From the NCBI RefSeq assembly GCF_026151205.1, contig NC_087084.1, positions 12,923,453-12,987,452 of the forward strand: a stretch of 64,000 bases of DNA, in the 5' to 3' direction. The notes below the pieces were generated by a model, which was given only the letters and a program-made list of their open reading frames with translations, was not told the origin of the DNA and ran no database searches. This document shows positions 43,620-54,127 of this stretch, in pieces; within the stretch, counting starts at the first letter, position 1, and each line of letters begins with the position of its first letter. Source of the DNA: Bolinopsis microptera. Lineage: Eukaryota; Ctenophora; Tentaculata; Lobata; Bolinopsidae. A program made the translations under genes and the position numbers.

Positions 43620-44615
43620 GTGAGAACACTGGATTAAATTTGTTGAAGGGGATTGTTTTCAAATGACAGCTGCATTATGTCATTATTGCTTGAGGTCCAT
43701 GCTGAATCATCATAAGCATGTTGCAGATTTAGAAGTGCTGTTTTCAGGCGACTTTTAGCAAGGCTAATCTTGTAGGAGTAGTCAAAAAGCTTAAGTTTAG
43801 GTGCAACTGTGCTTCAAATTTTGGTGGATCTTGATACAAAGTCATTAGATGGGAGTTGTGAGATGAGATTGGTTTGCTGTTGCAGTGATGTTGGGCCGGG
43901 CACCTAAGTAGTTTGAGTATTTTAAAAACTTCCATAAATGTATGATATGTATATAATAAAACAACAATTCAAGAAAACAGCAATTTTATTTAGTATCAAT
44001 TAAAGCAGATAAAAATATATTTCATATATATATATAACTAGCACGAACTTTAGATCAGATATCTTAGGGGACTTGGAGTAGCAAGAGATTGACTAGAAGG
44101 TATATACCTTTTACAAAGATACGTCGAGAAGAATCCAGGGTGATACAGGATCGGAGAGTGCAGACCATAAAGTTTACGCACCCACCTTTGCCTCCTATAA
44201 ATTTTTGAAAGCCAGGATGTTTTGTTGCTTGAAAAGTGGTTTACAGTGCTCTAGTTGGAAGAATGTATGGTCAAGTGCCTGTTTGTCAAACTCTCTTGTT
44301 CTTGCACATGTTAGGAACTTGTTTAGGTATGCATCTTTATCACCAAAGAGGACCCGTACGCAGTGCTTCTGAGACAGCCAGATACTTGCTGTCCTAAAGA
44401 GTGCTGCATCACCCCAAACTGAGATACAATATGTAAGTTGGGATTCAAATAGTGTGTGGTAGAGGTCTTTATGGAGTTCCTTCGATACAGTGTCCCTAAT
44501 TCTATTTAAGGTGGCAGAGGCATAGTTTAGTTTACGTTTAAGTGCTGTTATATGAGGCCCCCAGGAAAGCTGTTCGTCAATAACAACTCCAAGAAACTTT
44601 GTTGTTTTGCTTTGC
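43620..44615 (-). pseudogene. Decayed LINE ORF2 C-terminus of a related family
   Basis: Minus-strand translation of 44615-44190 gives FLGVVIDEQLSWGPH, DLYHTLFESQLTY and VRVLFGDKDAYLNKFLTCAR, all matching the C-terminal part of the CR1-like LINE ORF2. A second piece, 43940-43620, carries MEVFKILKLLR and SRLKTALLNLQHAYDD, matching the end of the same protein. About 250 bp of unrelated AT-rich sequence lies between the pieces. Frames are broken, so it is an old relic. Confidence 0.7.
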
Positions 44616-45487
44616 TTTTTTTAATTGGAAAGCCATCAATAATCCAACCTTCCAATTGATAAAGTTTAAGTTGCCAAAGGTTTATAAAAATGGGTAAAAG
44701 TCTTCTGGGAGGGATGTGATGAGTGTAGACTGTAGGTGTACTGAGAGGTACCTTTACAAGATAAGATAACCTTAATTGACGATGTCAATTCATCGCAGCT
44801 CGGCGTGGCACAGTAGCGCATCTCGCCGATCTAGCCGATGTCGCTGTGAGAAGCCTCATTGAGTGCGCATCACGCTACAAAGATAACCGAACCTAGAATC
44901 TAGAACCAAACCAAACCTGCGCAAAAGTTTGAAACACGGTACTAATTACTTAATCAGAGACAGCTCAATGAATTGATATTAAATCGATAAGTTACCACTT
45001 TATGCACTGACATCTTTCAAAATTGGCGAGTTTGCCTGGATATGGGCATACTATTATTCAAAACCATTTATCATATGATATGGAGCAATTTAGATTTACC
45101 TAATTGTTTATATTGACATTTTGTTGGGGACTGGCCCGTGGTACCAGCCAATGTTTACTCAAAAAAAATATATATAATATCAATGGTAATAAGAAATTCA
45201 TCCCCGTGGGGCACATGCATAAATATAAAATGTAAAGGAAATCTCAAACTATTCAATTTAGATTCTACCGGTAAAGTATGCAATGAAGGTTTATAATTTA
45301 AAGTTTTATTTTCCAATGGTTAATAGGTAAAGATAAGAAAAGTAAAACAAGACTGAGCACTTCAAAATTTGTAGAATTTGTAACTTGATTTGAAATCGCG
45401 GCGATAAAAAAGAATGTCCTATGTTGGCAGTGTAATTGATGAGATATGCGACTTTTATTGAGTGATGCATAAGTGTGTGCATATAAT
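44616..45487. other. Non-coding interval with a SINE-like dispersed repeat
   Basis: 44770-44890 shares blocks with 58360-58500: CGATGTCAAT, CGCATCTCGCCGATCT, GAGAAGC and CGCTACAA. TGGCACAGTAGCGCA resembles a Pol III A box, but no B box is visible. The right part (about 45290-45487) is probably the 3' UTR of the minus-strand LINE. Confidence 0.4.
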
Positions 45488-48400
45488 CTAAGATGTAGAG
45501 ACAAGGTTATTATCGGCATTTTGGTTTATGTTACGCTTTGATTTTCTTAGTCCTGTTATACAATATAACATGAAATTAGGCCAATCGTCTTCGATGTTTT
45601 CATTTTGCTGATCGATGAGCATAGTTTTTATACAAGTTTTGTAAATGTTCAGGTTAAATAGACTCGGCGGGGAAGTTGCTGCAACATTATATCGGTTTAT
45701 TGCTAATAATGGACCTTTAAAAAATACTGAGTTGTTGTAAGGGTGTTGACCATACTTTTCTGACCATTGTGTAGTGAGAATAGAATCCAGGTTAGTATTA
45801 AATAATGGTGCACTTTTGGGAATTGTTTTCTTGAGAGACAATGGTACTAGATTAGGAAAGTTTTTCAATTTATGCATTAAAATGAGTGCGTTCTTTACAA
45901 TGATACTGTGTACTGTCAATATTTTATGTGAATAAAAGCCAGACTTGGTACTTGCTGGGGGGATACCGTCCTTGTACCAGTAATTGACGAAACCAGGTAA
46001 TACTGCTCGAAGGCCAATTTTCTGTTTTACAAAAAGCGATTCAATATGAGACTTGGCAGCAAAACCCCATACAAGGCTGCAATAATTAAGGTGTGACTGC
46101 ACAAAACTTTGATAAATTTGAAGACGTGCTTCGAGAGGCAGATATTTTTTAAGTTTGTACATGACTCCTATGTATCTGGACATTTTCATTTTCATGGCAG
46201 AAATATGATGGGACCAGTTTAGTTTATCATCTATTATAACTCCTAAAAAACGGGCTTCTGTTTTTCTCTCAATTGTGACACCAGAAATTGCCACATCGCG
46301 ATAATTAAGATTTCTTTGTCGAGAGAAGATCATATAATTCGTTTTTTTAAGATTTAGAGCTAAACCATTATTATCTACCCATTTAACTAAAGCATCGCTA
46401 AGAGTTATTAGTTTATCGTAAACTTCATTAAGATTTTCTCCTATCAGGAAGATGTTGGCATCATCTGCGTACATAATGAAATTTGCTATATCTGATATTT
46501 GAGGTAGGTCGTTTATGTAGATTATAAAAAGTAAAGGTCCTAATATTGACCCTTGAGGCACGCCGTATAAAATTTGGTTGGTTGAAGATTTTGACGAGCC
46601 AATTGATACAAACTGTTTCCTGTTAGTGAGATATGACTTAAACCAGTTTAAGGCTTGACCCCTTATGCCGTAATGGTCCAGCTTGCGCAAGAGTATGGAA
46701 TGATCCACAAGGTCGAAAGCTTTGCTGAAGTCGATTAAAAGAAGTAAAGTTACCTGCTTTTTGGACATTGAATTAAGAATGGTGTCTTTTGCGTTGAGAA
46801 GAGCATGTTCACAAGACCTACCCGGGCGAAAACCGTATTGGTTTTCACATAGTATGCTGTATTTATCTAAAAAACTTATAACTCGGTTATGCATTAGCTT
46901 TTCAAATACTTTAGAGAAAGAAGCAAGAAGAGATATTGGCCTGTAATTTTTTATGTCAGATTTAGATCCACCTTTGTGAATTGGGACCACCTTCGCTTCT
47001 TTCAAAGCCTGTGGAAAGATCCCCTGTTCAAAAGAACTGTTGACAACGTGGGCTAGTACACTAGTAAAACTGGGACAGCTGTTAGCGATTTTTAGAGGTT
47101 CAATTTTAGTGTCTAGTGTGGCTTTATTCTTAAGCAGGTTTATGACGTCCTGAATTTCTGTGGCAGTGACTGGCTTTAAGTAAATACTACTTGGAGTGGC
47201 GTTGCGAAGTGTGCTATGGGTTCCACCAGGATCAAAAGTGGTCCTACTACTAATTTCAGACTTAATTTTAGGAGCGATGTTTGAGAAGTAATCGTTAAAT
47301 TTTTCTGCTACAGCTGCCGGAGTGCTGATTGAGCCGTCTTCGTCAGTCAGTTTAATTGAAGTAGGTTTAGATTTTTTCCTATTAAGAAGACTGTTTATCA
47401 TTTGCCACTGCTTCTTAGAATTTTCTTTGTTTTGCTCAAAAAATTTTTTGAAGTGCTTGTTTTTAGCTTTATCGATGTGTTTATTACAAAACTTCTTCAG
47501 ACGGTCATATTTACTGCGGTTACTATCAGATGGTTCCTTAACAAAATCGTAATATGACTCATTTTTACGTTCTATAGCTTCTTCGAGCCAGGGCAGCATC
47601 CATGGTTTCGGATTAACACGTTCATTTTGTCTTCGTGATTGTCTTTTTGTGGGATAGGCAGACTCGTAAATCTTATTATAAGCCGTATTTAAATTATTGA
47701 ACTGTTCGTTGGCATCATTGGTATTGTTAAAAATTTCTGACCAACTTTCATCTGTAATTAAGTCTCTGAATTTTTGATTGTTGGTGTCGTTAAATCTACG
47801 TGTTTCAGTTTGAGATACATTTTGTGAGTTAGACGCAGAGCGGTAGCTGCTGGTTGGCGTGTTATCAAGATTTATTGTAGTGACTATTGCTAAGTGATCA
47901 GACATATCTGTCGTTAAGACGTTACAGCTTATTGTATCCTCAAGATTGTTTGTGTAGATGTGGTCAATAAGCGTGGCACTATGGTCCGTTAGGCGAGTTG
48001 GGCGTGATACAATTTGAATAAAACCGTAAGAGGACGCAATATCTATAATGTTCTGACATGCTTGGTTGCTGCTGTGCTTCAGTAAATCAAGGTTGAAATC
48101 TCCATGAAGCGTCATATGTTTACGGGTGTGTCTCCCTAGGTTGTGCAGCGTATTTTTGAAAATTTCTAGAAACGCTTCAGGTCTCCTAGCGGGAGAACGG
48201 TAAACATTGCCAATTATTTTCGTTCTGTTGTATCCTTTGCACTGATGGAGCTTGATAAATTGGAATTCGCCACTAGTATTAGTTGGTTCAGGGTTTGGAG
48301 TGAAAATATCAATTTTATCATAATCGACTACACGTTTGTGTACATAAGTGGCTAGCCCCCCACCTTTTCCAGATGGGCGAATTGGATCCTGGATAAATGG

Positions 48401-48679
48401 TTCATGAAATCCATCTAAGGTAACGTCGTTTATTCCGTTCGGTAATTTCCCTAAAGTGCAATTAGTTTCGTTAAAACACAATATATCATACTTATCATAA
48501 GTCTCAATATCATCACGTAGTTGATCTATATTCTTAATAAGGGATCTTATGTTCATAGAAAATGTTTTAAGTTGAGAGCAGGTAGATTTTTTCACGTTAC
48601 GTTGTTGTTTATACTGACAACTAGTTAGGAAAGATGAAATATTGCTCCAAGTTGAATCTTGATGCTCTTCGTTGGTCAT
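45488..48679 (-). CDS. LINE ORF2: AP endonuclease and reverse transcriptase, intact
   Basis: 1063 residues from ATG at 48679. N-terminal AP-type endonuclease (FSMNIRSL, CFNETN, GNVYRSPA, LHGDFNLDL, LIDHIYTN, MSDHLAI) and reverse transcriptase (IKNYRPISLL, LIDFSKAFDL, YGVPQGSILGP, YADDAN), with the C-terminal FLGVIIDDKLNW segment. The group is CR1/L2/Jockey-like but distinct from the LINE at 32950. The frame stays open upstream to 48931 and there encodes a Cys/His finger (CSWC...HVKC...CSSCC) like that of the other LINE's ORF2. The true start may therefore be further upstream or beyond a TTTTCAG at about 48904-48910. No stop or frameshift disrupts the frame. Confidence 0.9.
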   Translation of the reverse strand: MTNEEHQDSTWSNISSFLTSCQYKQQRNVKKSTCSQLKTFSMNIRSLIKNIDQLRDDIETYDKYDILCFNETNCTLGKLPNGINDVTLDGFHEPFIQDPIRPSGKGGGLATYVHKRVVDYDKIDIFTPNPEPTNTSGEFQFIKLHQCKGYNRTKIIGNVYRSPARRPEAFLEIFKNTLHNLGRHTRKHMTLHGDFNLDLLKHSSNQACQNIIDIASSYGFIQIVSRPTRLTDHSATLIDHIYTNNLEDTISCNVLTTDMSDHLAIVTTINLDNTPTSSYRSASNSQNVSQTETRRFNDTNNQKFRDLITDESWSEIFNNTNDANEQFNNLNTAYNKIYESAYPTKRQSRRQNERVNPKPWMLPWLEEAIERKNESYYDFVKEPSDSNRSKYDRLKKFCNKHIDKAKNKHFKKFFEQNKENSKKQWQMINSLLNRKKSKPTSIKLTDEDGSISTPAAVAEKFNDYFSNIAPKIKSEISSRTTFDPGGTHSTLRNATPSSIYLKPVTATEIQDVINLLKNKATLDTKIEPLKIANSCPSFTSVLAHVVNSSFEQGIFPQALKEAKVVPIHKGGSKSDIKNYRPISLLASFSKVFEKLMHNRVISFLDKYSILCENQYGFRPGRSCEHALLNAKDTILNSMSKKQVTLLLLIDFSKAFDLVDHSILLRKLDHYGIRGQALNWFKSYLTNRKQFVSIGSSKSSTNQILYGVPQGSILGPLLFIIYINDLPQISDIANFIMYADDANIFLIGENLNEVYDKLITLSDALVKWVDNNGLALNLKKTNYMIFSRQRNLNYRDVAISGVTIERKTEARFLGVIIDDKLNWSHHISAMKMKMSRYIGVMYKLKKYLPLEARLQIYQSFVQSHLNYCSLVWGFAAKSHIESLFVKQKIGLRAVLPGFVNYWYKDGIPPASTKSGFYSHKILTVHSIIVKNALILMHKLKNFPNLVPLSLKKTIPKSAPLFNTNLDSILTTQWSEKYGQHPYNNSVFFKGPLLAINRYNVAATSPPSLFNLNIYKTCIKTMLIDQQNENIEDDWPNFMLYCITGLRKSKRNINQNADNNLVSTS

Positions 48680-49093
48680 GGCGTCGCCAATAAGATTAAA
48701 TCGACTATTCTGATCGTACGGATTAAATATGTCACTATTAAGTTTACTGTAGTCGTCATAGATTTCATAGTAGGTTGCGTGAAATCCAGGAATGATACTT
48801 TCACAGCAACTCGAACAGCCTAAATTATCCTTAAAACATTTGACATGGACATTACTTTGACACCATGAGCATGTGCGAATATTTCTAATAGAGTAACACC
48901 AGCCGCTGAAAATTGGCCACAGGCCTAAATATTACATATCAATCAATTACAATTCATTACATTAACATTACCAATATTAAAAATTGTTTATATTTGAAAA
49001 TCAAAAATATAATCTAAAATACACAGCATCGCTCCTACTAAATCGCTCGCCCAAATTTTAAGAAAATTTTTGTGAAAAGGCCCTTAGTACTCT

Positions 49094-50665
49094 AGTAGCA
49101 GAGAGGAGTTGAGTGTGCACTTCGATGTACACAATTTCTGACCACACAGGGTCCTTCATTAGGTCATTCTAAACCAAAATCATCTAGGTACAAATTTGTA
49201 AATTGCCCTCAGTCGCGAATGGGGATTTTTGTATTTTGGCCCCTGAAGGTCGTAAAGGCTTCATTTTTAGCTTAAAATGACCGCAATGGGCATGTTTATA
49301 TACAACTTATGAATCAATATGTGGTCTAAATGTCATATTTTTGGAAATAATCTCAAAAAATTGATTTTTTTTAATTAACACAGAAAAAAAAATTTGTAAC
49401 TAAAAATCAACGTTTTCGTAGTTCCAAAACTTCTACCTCGTGTTATTTTGAACAATAGGCATCAAAATAAAGAACAAAATGAAGTCCTAATGTGGAAATA
49501 TCACCCCTGGAACAAATAAAAAGCCTAAAATTTGAACTTGAATTATCTAAGAAAATGTGATAAATTATGGATCATGAAACTAATATATCTTTGATCTCGT
49601 ATTGCAGATGGAATGGTCGTTCGTTTGTGGATGATGGCTGGATGTACCAGGAATTAACAGCTGATGATATCGTAATCACGCAAATGCCGAAAGCTGTTCT
49701 GTCATGAAATATCAGAAACCATTTGAAATTCGACCTGACACGTTAAGTTGAAGATTTATATGAAGACCTTTGATGTCTTTTAACCTAAAGTGGGACGGCA
49801 AACATGCATTGGTCTAAGATTGTCATGGGGGCCATTGGAAAGTGGCTAAACGCCTCAGGGATCGGAGAGGCATTTACTAACTCTGGTGTGTTTACCTTAG
49901 GAGCAGCCAAGTCAAGTGTTCTACAAGGAGGAGATTATGTTAAAGCCAAGGACGGAATGAACATCATTGCAGAAGCGAGGACTACGAACTAAAGAAGCAT
50001 CTTCTTGGCCTTGAAGACATCAAGTATGACATGAACGAAGTTTTCGAGAACTTGTATAAGTCCTCTAATGTAGATGCTTTCCAAGGTGCATGGGAGCTGG
50101 CTAAGTTGACTCTCGAGAAGCTGAAATCTGCTTTTAATGAGTTTCGAAAGTCCCACAATGCAGATTAAAACTACGAGTACATATGTTTTGGACAGTGCAA
50201 GAGCATATTTAGAAATGATTCATGATTTAAACTTTCTGATTTTATTTGTATAGCTTTGATTTATACTGTATGACATGATTTGGAGGGTTTATTTATTCGA
50301 TTTTATCTATTGTTAGAGAAATAATTTAATTTAAAATCGTCTAACAAATATTGACGAGATAATAGTAGTACCAAGTATCGTAAATAAAATTTTTTTAAAT
50401 CAATTTTTTGAGATTATCTCCAAAAATATGACCTTTAGACCACATATTGATTCATAAGTTGTATATAAACATGCCCATTGCGGTCATTTTAAGCTAAAAA
50501 TGAAGCCTTTACGACCTTCAGGGGCCAAAATATGCCCTGTAGCACTAGGACTAGCGACACAAATTGGGTACCTAGATGATTTTGGTTTAGAACGACCTAA
50601 TGAAGGACCCTGTGTGGTCAGAAATTGTGTACATCGAAGTGCACACTCAACTCCTCTCTGCTACT
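49094..50665. mobile_element. DNA element with ~280-bp terminal inverted repeats
   Basis: 49094-49378 (AGTAGCAGAGAGGAGTTGAG...) is repeated inverted at 50393-50665 (...CTCAACTCCTCTCTGCTACT). The arms differ by scattered substitutions and a block near 49180-49215. The interior is about 1 kb and encodes no recognisable transposase. The target duplication is unclear: flanks read TAGTACTCT and CTAGTATAG. It is likely non-autonomous. Confidence 0.8.
49804..50168 (+). pseudogene. Broken coding remnant inside the inverted-repeat element
   Basis: 49804-49992 encodes MHWSKIVMGAIGKW... with a Gly/Ala-rich stretch. A second frame, about 49975-50168, encodes EDYELKKHLLGLEDIK and a Lys/Leu-rich helical end (LTLEKLKSAFNEF). 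The two read as one protein separated by a single frame change near 49970. I do not recognise the family. It may be an eroded element protein or captured host sequence. Confidence 0.4.
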
Positions 50666-50770
50666 CTAGTATAGGGTGTGAAATTGATCTGAATCGGTGT
50701 ATTTTTGGACGCTGATTTCGAATCACCCCCTATGACGTAGGGTAAAAATGCTTCCACGGAGAGTTATGGG

Positions 50771-50850
50771 TTACTGGGCCGCACTCAGCCTGTCATTCCG
50801 CCAAATCTTTATTCGGTTAATGAACATAATAGCCTGGGGTCCTCAGGTAA
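50771..50850 (+). mobile_element. 80-bp miniature element, copy 1 (8-bp duplication GTTATGGG)
   Basis: Starts TTACTGGGCCGC and ends GGTCCTCAGGTAA, flanked by GTTATGGG on both sides (50763-50770, 50851-50858). Eight-base duplications are typical of hAT elements. Two more copies occur at 58205 and 58709 with different 8-bp duplications. Confidence 0.88.
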
Positions 50851-50925
50851 GTTATGGGCAAAAAACCGTTTTGGTCACGTGACAGGCTAGTAAAACATGG
50901 ATTCGATTGTTTAGGGCTCGGGTTA

Positions 50926-50996
50926 GGGTTAGGGTTGTGGTAAGTGTTATGGTTAGCTTCGGGGTTATGGTTAGGGTTACGGTTGGGATTAGGGTT
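50926..50996 (+). repeat. Degenerate telomere-like repeat
   Basis: GGGTTAGGGTTAGGGTT followed by variants such as GTTATGGTTAG and GGTTAGGGTTACGGTTGGG. It is an interstitial tract of TTAGGG-related units. Confidence 0.75.
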
Positions 50997-51234
50997 TTTT
51001 ACGGTTGCAAAATTGTAAAAACCAAAGTCACGTGAAATTTTTGAGCGAGCGAATTAGTAAGAGCCACATAGCATAGATCCCAGTCTCAAAAATTTAGAAT
51101 AAGGCTTTTGACTTGGACTAACTTCCTTTTCAGAAAAAGATAAAACAGATGTTTTTCTCAGAAAAGGAAATAAGAGATGAAAAGGAAATAAGTCACATTC
51201 TTCTCGGAAAAGGAATTATATATCAAGTATATTT

Positions 51235-52893
51235 CTCAGCGATTGTACACCAGAAGAAATAGAGAAAATCATTAGCGAACTCAAGAATAGAAAAGCTAGT
51301 GACATCCCTATTCACGTCATCAAACGAACGTCTAAGATTATAAGCCCACTCCTGTCAGTATTATTTAATGAACACATGAGAAATGGAACTTTTCCAGACC
51401 GACTGAAAATTGGTAAAATTAGCCCTATATACAAAAAAGACGGTACAGAATATCTCGAAAACTATAGGCCAGTATCTACCCTAGCTGTGTTCGGAAAGTT
51501 ATTTGAGAAAGTAATCTACTCCCGTTTGTACAGTTTTCTTGTGTCGCAGAACGTTTTGTTTGAGAACCAGTTTGGTTTTAGGAAGAGTCACTCAACTAAC
51601 CACGCCCTTAATTACTCAGTTGACTATGTAAACTCCCATATAAAGGAAAAGCAACATGTATTAGGTATCTTTATCGACTTATCAAAGGCATTTGACACTA
51701 TCAGTCACGATAAACTTCTCTTAAAACTTGACAAATATGGTATAAGAGGTAACGCAAACGAGCTTATTGGAAGTTACCTATCTAACAGACAGCAGTACGT
51801 TTCAGTTTTAGGTGAGGAATCTGATAAACTCCCTGTTATTTGTGGAGTACCACAAGGTAGTGTTTTAGGACCGCTACTGTTTATAATTTACATAAACGAT
51901 ATCTATAACTCATCAGACCTAGGAAAATTTATACTTTTCGCTGATGACACCAATATATTTGTAGTCGACAAATCTGTCCAGAATCTCTACCAAAAAGCTA
52001 ATACTATAATGAATTCTGTTTACAATTATATGAAATGCAATCTTCTCCACATTAACATCAAGAAATGCTGTTACATTCACTTTACACCAGGAAAGAAGGA
52101 TGTAACTAGTAGTAGTAGTAATAGTAATGATCTTATTTTAACATTGAATAACACAGTCATTAAACGTGTTGATGAAACTAAATTCCTCGGCGTTATTATA
52201 GATAAAAACCTTAACTGGAAACCTCATACTGCATATCTTAGTTCTAAATTAAAGTGTGAAGTCGGTAAACTCTGCCGTATGAGAAGATTTATACCTAAAG
52301 AGCTGTATAATGACCTCTACCACACCCTCTTCGAATCTCATCTAGGATATGGGATCTCAGTGTGGGGAGGCATATCAAACAATAGGCTTGAACCAATATT
52401 TAAAATTCAAAAAAAGTGCACTCGTATTCTATTTGGTGATCAAGAGGCATACAGTAATAAGTTCAAAACATGTGCTAGAACCCGCCCAATTGGATCCCAA
52501 AAACTTGGAGCTGACTTCTATAAACGAGAATCAAGTAAACCCCTTCTCAGCAGAAACAAAATACTCTGCGTGCATAATTTGTATAAGTACCACTGTCTAC
52601 TTGAAATGTTTAAAATAATCAAACTTCACACTCCAATATCGATGTACAATTTATTTTAAAAGTCACCCCGACGTGATAACTACTTTATTAACCCCGCTGC
52701 AACCAATTTGTTTGTATATAAAACCTCGAATATGTGGAATAAATTCCTTAAACCTTCTAGTAAGATTGACTTCTCGTCCCCAATTGCACTTGTTAAAGGT
52801 CGCATTAAAACTATGCTACTCAATGCTCAAAAAGCTGGAAACACTGATGAATGGTCAGAACTCAACTTTGATGGAAATGACATGTGCCTATAA
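51235..52893 (+). pseudogene. CR1-like LINE ORF2, 5'-truncated copy of a second subfamily
   Basis: In-frame homology to the LINE ORF2 at 35331 starts at DCTPEEIEKIISEL. Reverse transcriptase motifs are all present: ENYRPVSTL, FIDLSKAFDT, CGVPQGSVLGP, FADDTN. One in-frame TAA at 52657-52659 sits where the other copies have an Asn codon (YSSFNRSPRR); the frame then continues to TAA 52893. So it is one nonsense change in an otherwise open 553-codon fragment. The N-terminal finger and endonuclease are missing. It is diverged from copies 1 and 2 throughout, so it is a separate subfamily. Confidence 0.9.
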
Positions 52894-54127
52894 TAAGAAC
52901 ACACAAACTAGTCCATATAGATTTCATACTACACACACAAAATAACACACACAATACACACCACAGTCAAACATAGAAACTATATATTCATGCATATAAC
53001 ACAGAACACTGATCAGCTCATCCGCTTTACACTAGTGTCTGGACTTGTCTGGAGTGTACGTCTGGAACGTGGGACGGACTCACAAATATATTGTGTAAAC
53101 GTAGCGCGCGAAACTTAAATACTGTATAACTCTATCATTTCATTACCCGGCGTGATTTACCGCGCCAGAATAATGAAATGATGCCGCGCTATATCCGTGA
53201 ACCTACAGTCGTCACTTATATCTTATATTTTATATTTTGTATCTCTTACTACGTAACGCGAAATTAAGTTGTATCACACTCCCGGTTTTGGACCCCAATG
53301 TTAACCTTGCAGCAACTGTGTCAGCCCAATATACTCTAGAAGTATGATCACACTTATTTTAATGAACAAAAGACCCATAATTAATATAATCAGATACTCG
53401 TCAACAGCAGCAGTTTCCGTCCGTGTGATGTGTTGTCCTTCTCCTTTCTGTGTCCCCGTCGTTTTGTTTTGTGAAATGTATTGTAGTAGTGTTTTAATAT
53501 TTAAATCGAACGCAACTCAATAGTTAATAATAACAAACACAAATACAAATACTATTTTAAATAATTGATTAATATCGATTTATACGAACCAAACATTAAT
53601 TATTCTTTAATAACCTTTTATATACAATATATGTGTTAAACGATCCAGGGCATATCTAAAATTCGATAATGAACTTCATATATTATTAGTGCCGCGTGCT
53701 GATAAATATTCTGGGAATCAATCCACCCAATCGTGGCGATAACATATTTTTGTGCTTGGCCGGTTTTAGGTTTGAGTTTGTGCTCCAAAAGTGGTAAATC
53801 GGGTGCTAGTAAAGCTCTTGCAGGCAACTGGCTCCTTTTGCCAACTGCTTTTGGTTTAAGCGCTGACTCACATTTGGAACTGGCACTGGTATAATTGTAA
53901 TATCCTACGAAGTCAGCATGCTATATTATTTTGCAAAACTCGTTTAATATCTTGACAATATTTAAAGTTTATGGTTTTAGGTTTAGGCGCGGCGCACCGC
54001 TTATATGTTATAGCTCATTTCAGCGAACTGTTGCTACACACTGTATAACATGTGGGTCAAGCGCGGTGCCGCGCCTAAGCAGCAAAAGAGTTATTTATTT
54101 TAAAATTTATTTTTGTATCTCAAAAAA
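52894..54127. other. Probable LINE 3' UTR and unassigned sequence with a GC-rich inverted repeat
   Basis: The first several hundred bases after the stop resemble the other LINE 3' UTRs in composition (ACGTAACGCGAAA, GCGCGAAACTTAAA). The LINE 3' tail was not found. A separate inverted repeat lies at 53983. No gene is seen; short frames here look random. Confidence 0.45.
53983..54079. repeat. 97-bp inverted-repeat element (TTAGGCGCGGC ends)
   Basis: TTAGGCGCGGCGCACCGC at the left faces GCGCGGTGCCGCGCCTAA at the right; the outer 11 bp match perfectly, and ATGTTATA pairs with TATAACAT inside. It may be a tiny MITE-like element. A target duplication is not evident. Confidence 0.6.

Larger units (their letters stand above)
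50666..51234. other. Non-coding spacer with a small transposon and telomere-like repeats
   Basis: It holds the 80-bp element at 50771 and the TTAGGG-like tract at 50926, listed separately. 51100-51230 has imperfect AAAAGGAAATAAG repeats. No gene seen. Confidence 0.6.

Noticed and set aside
44800..44870. tRNA gene
   Set aside because: Only an A-box-like stretch is present; there is no B box, anticodon stem or acceptor pairing.
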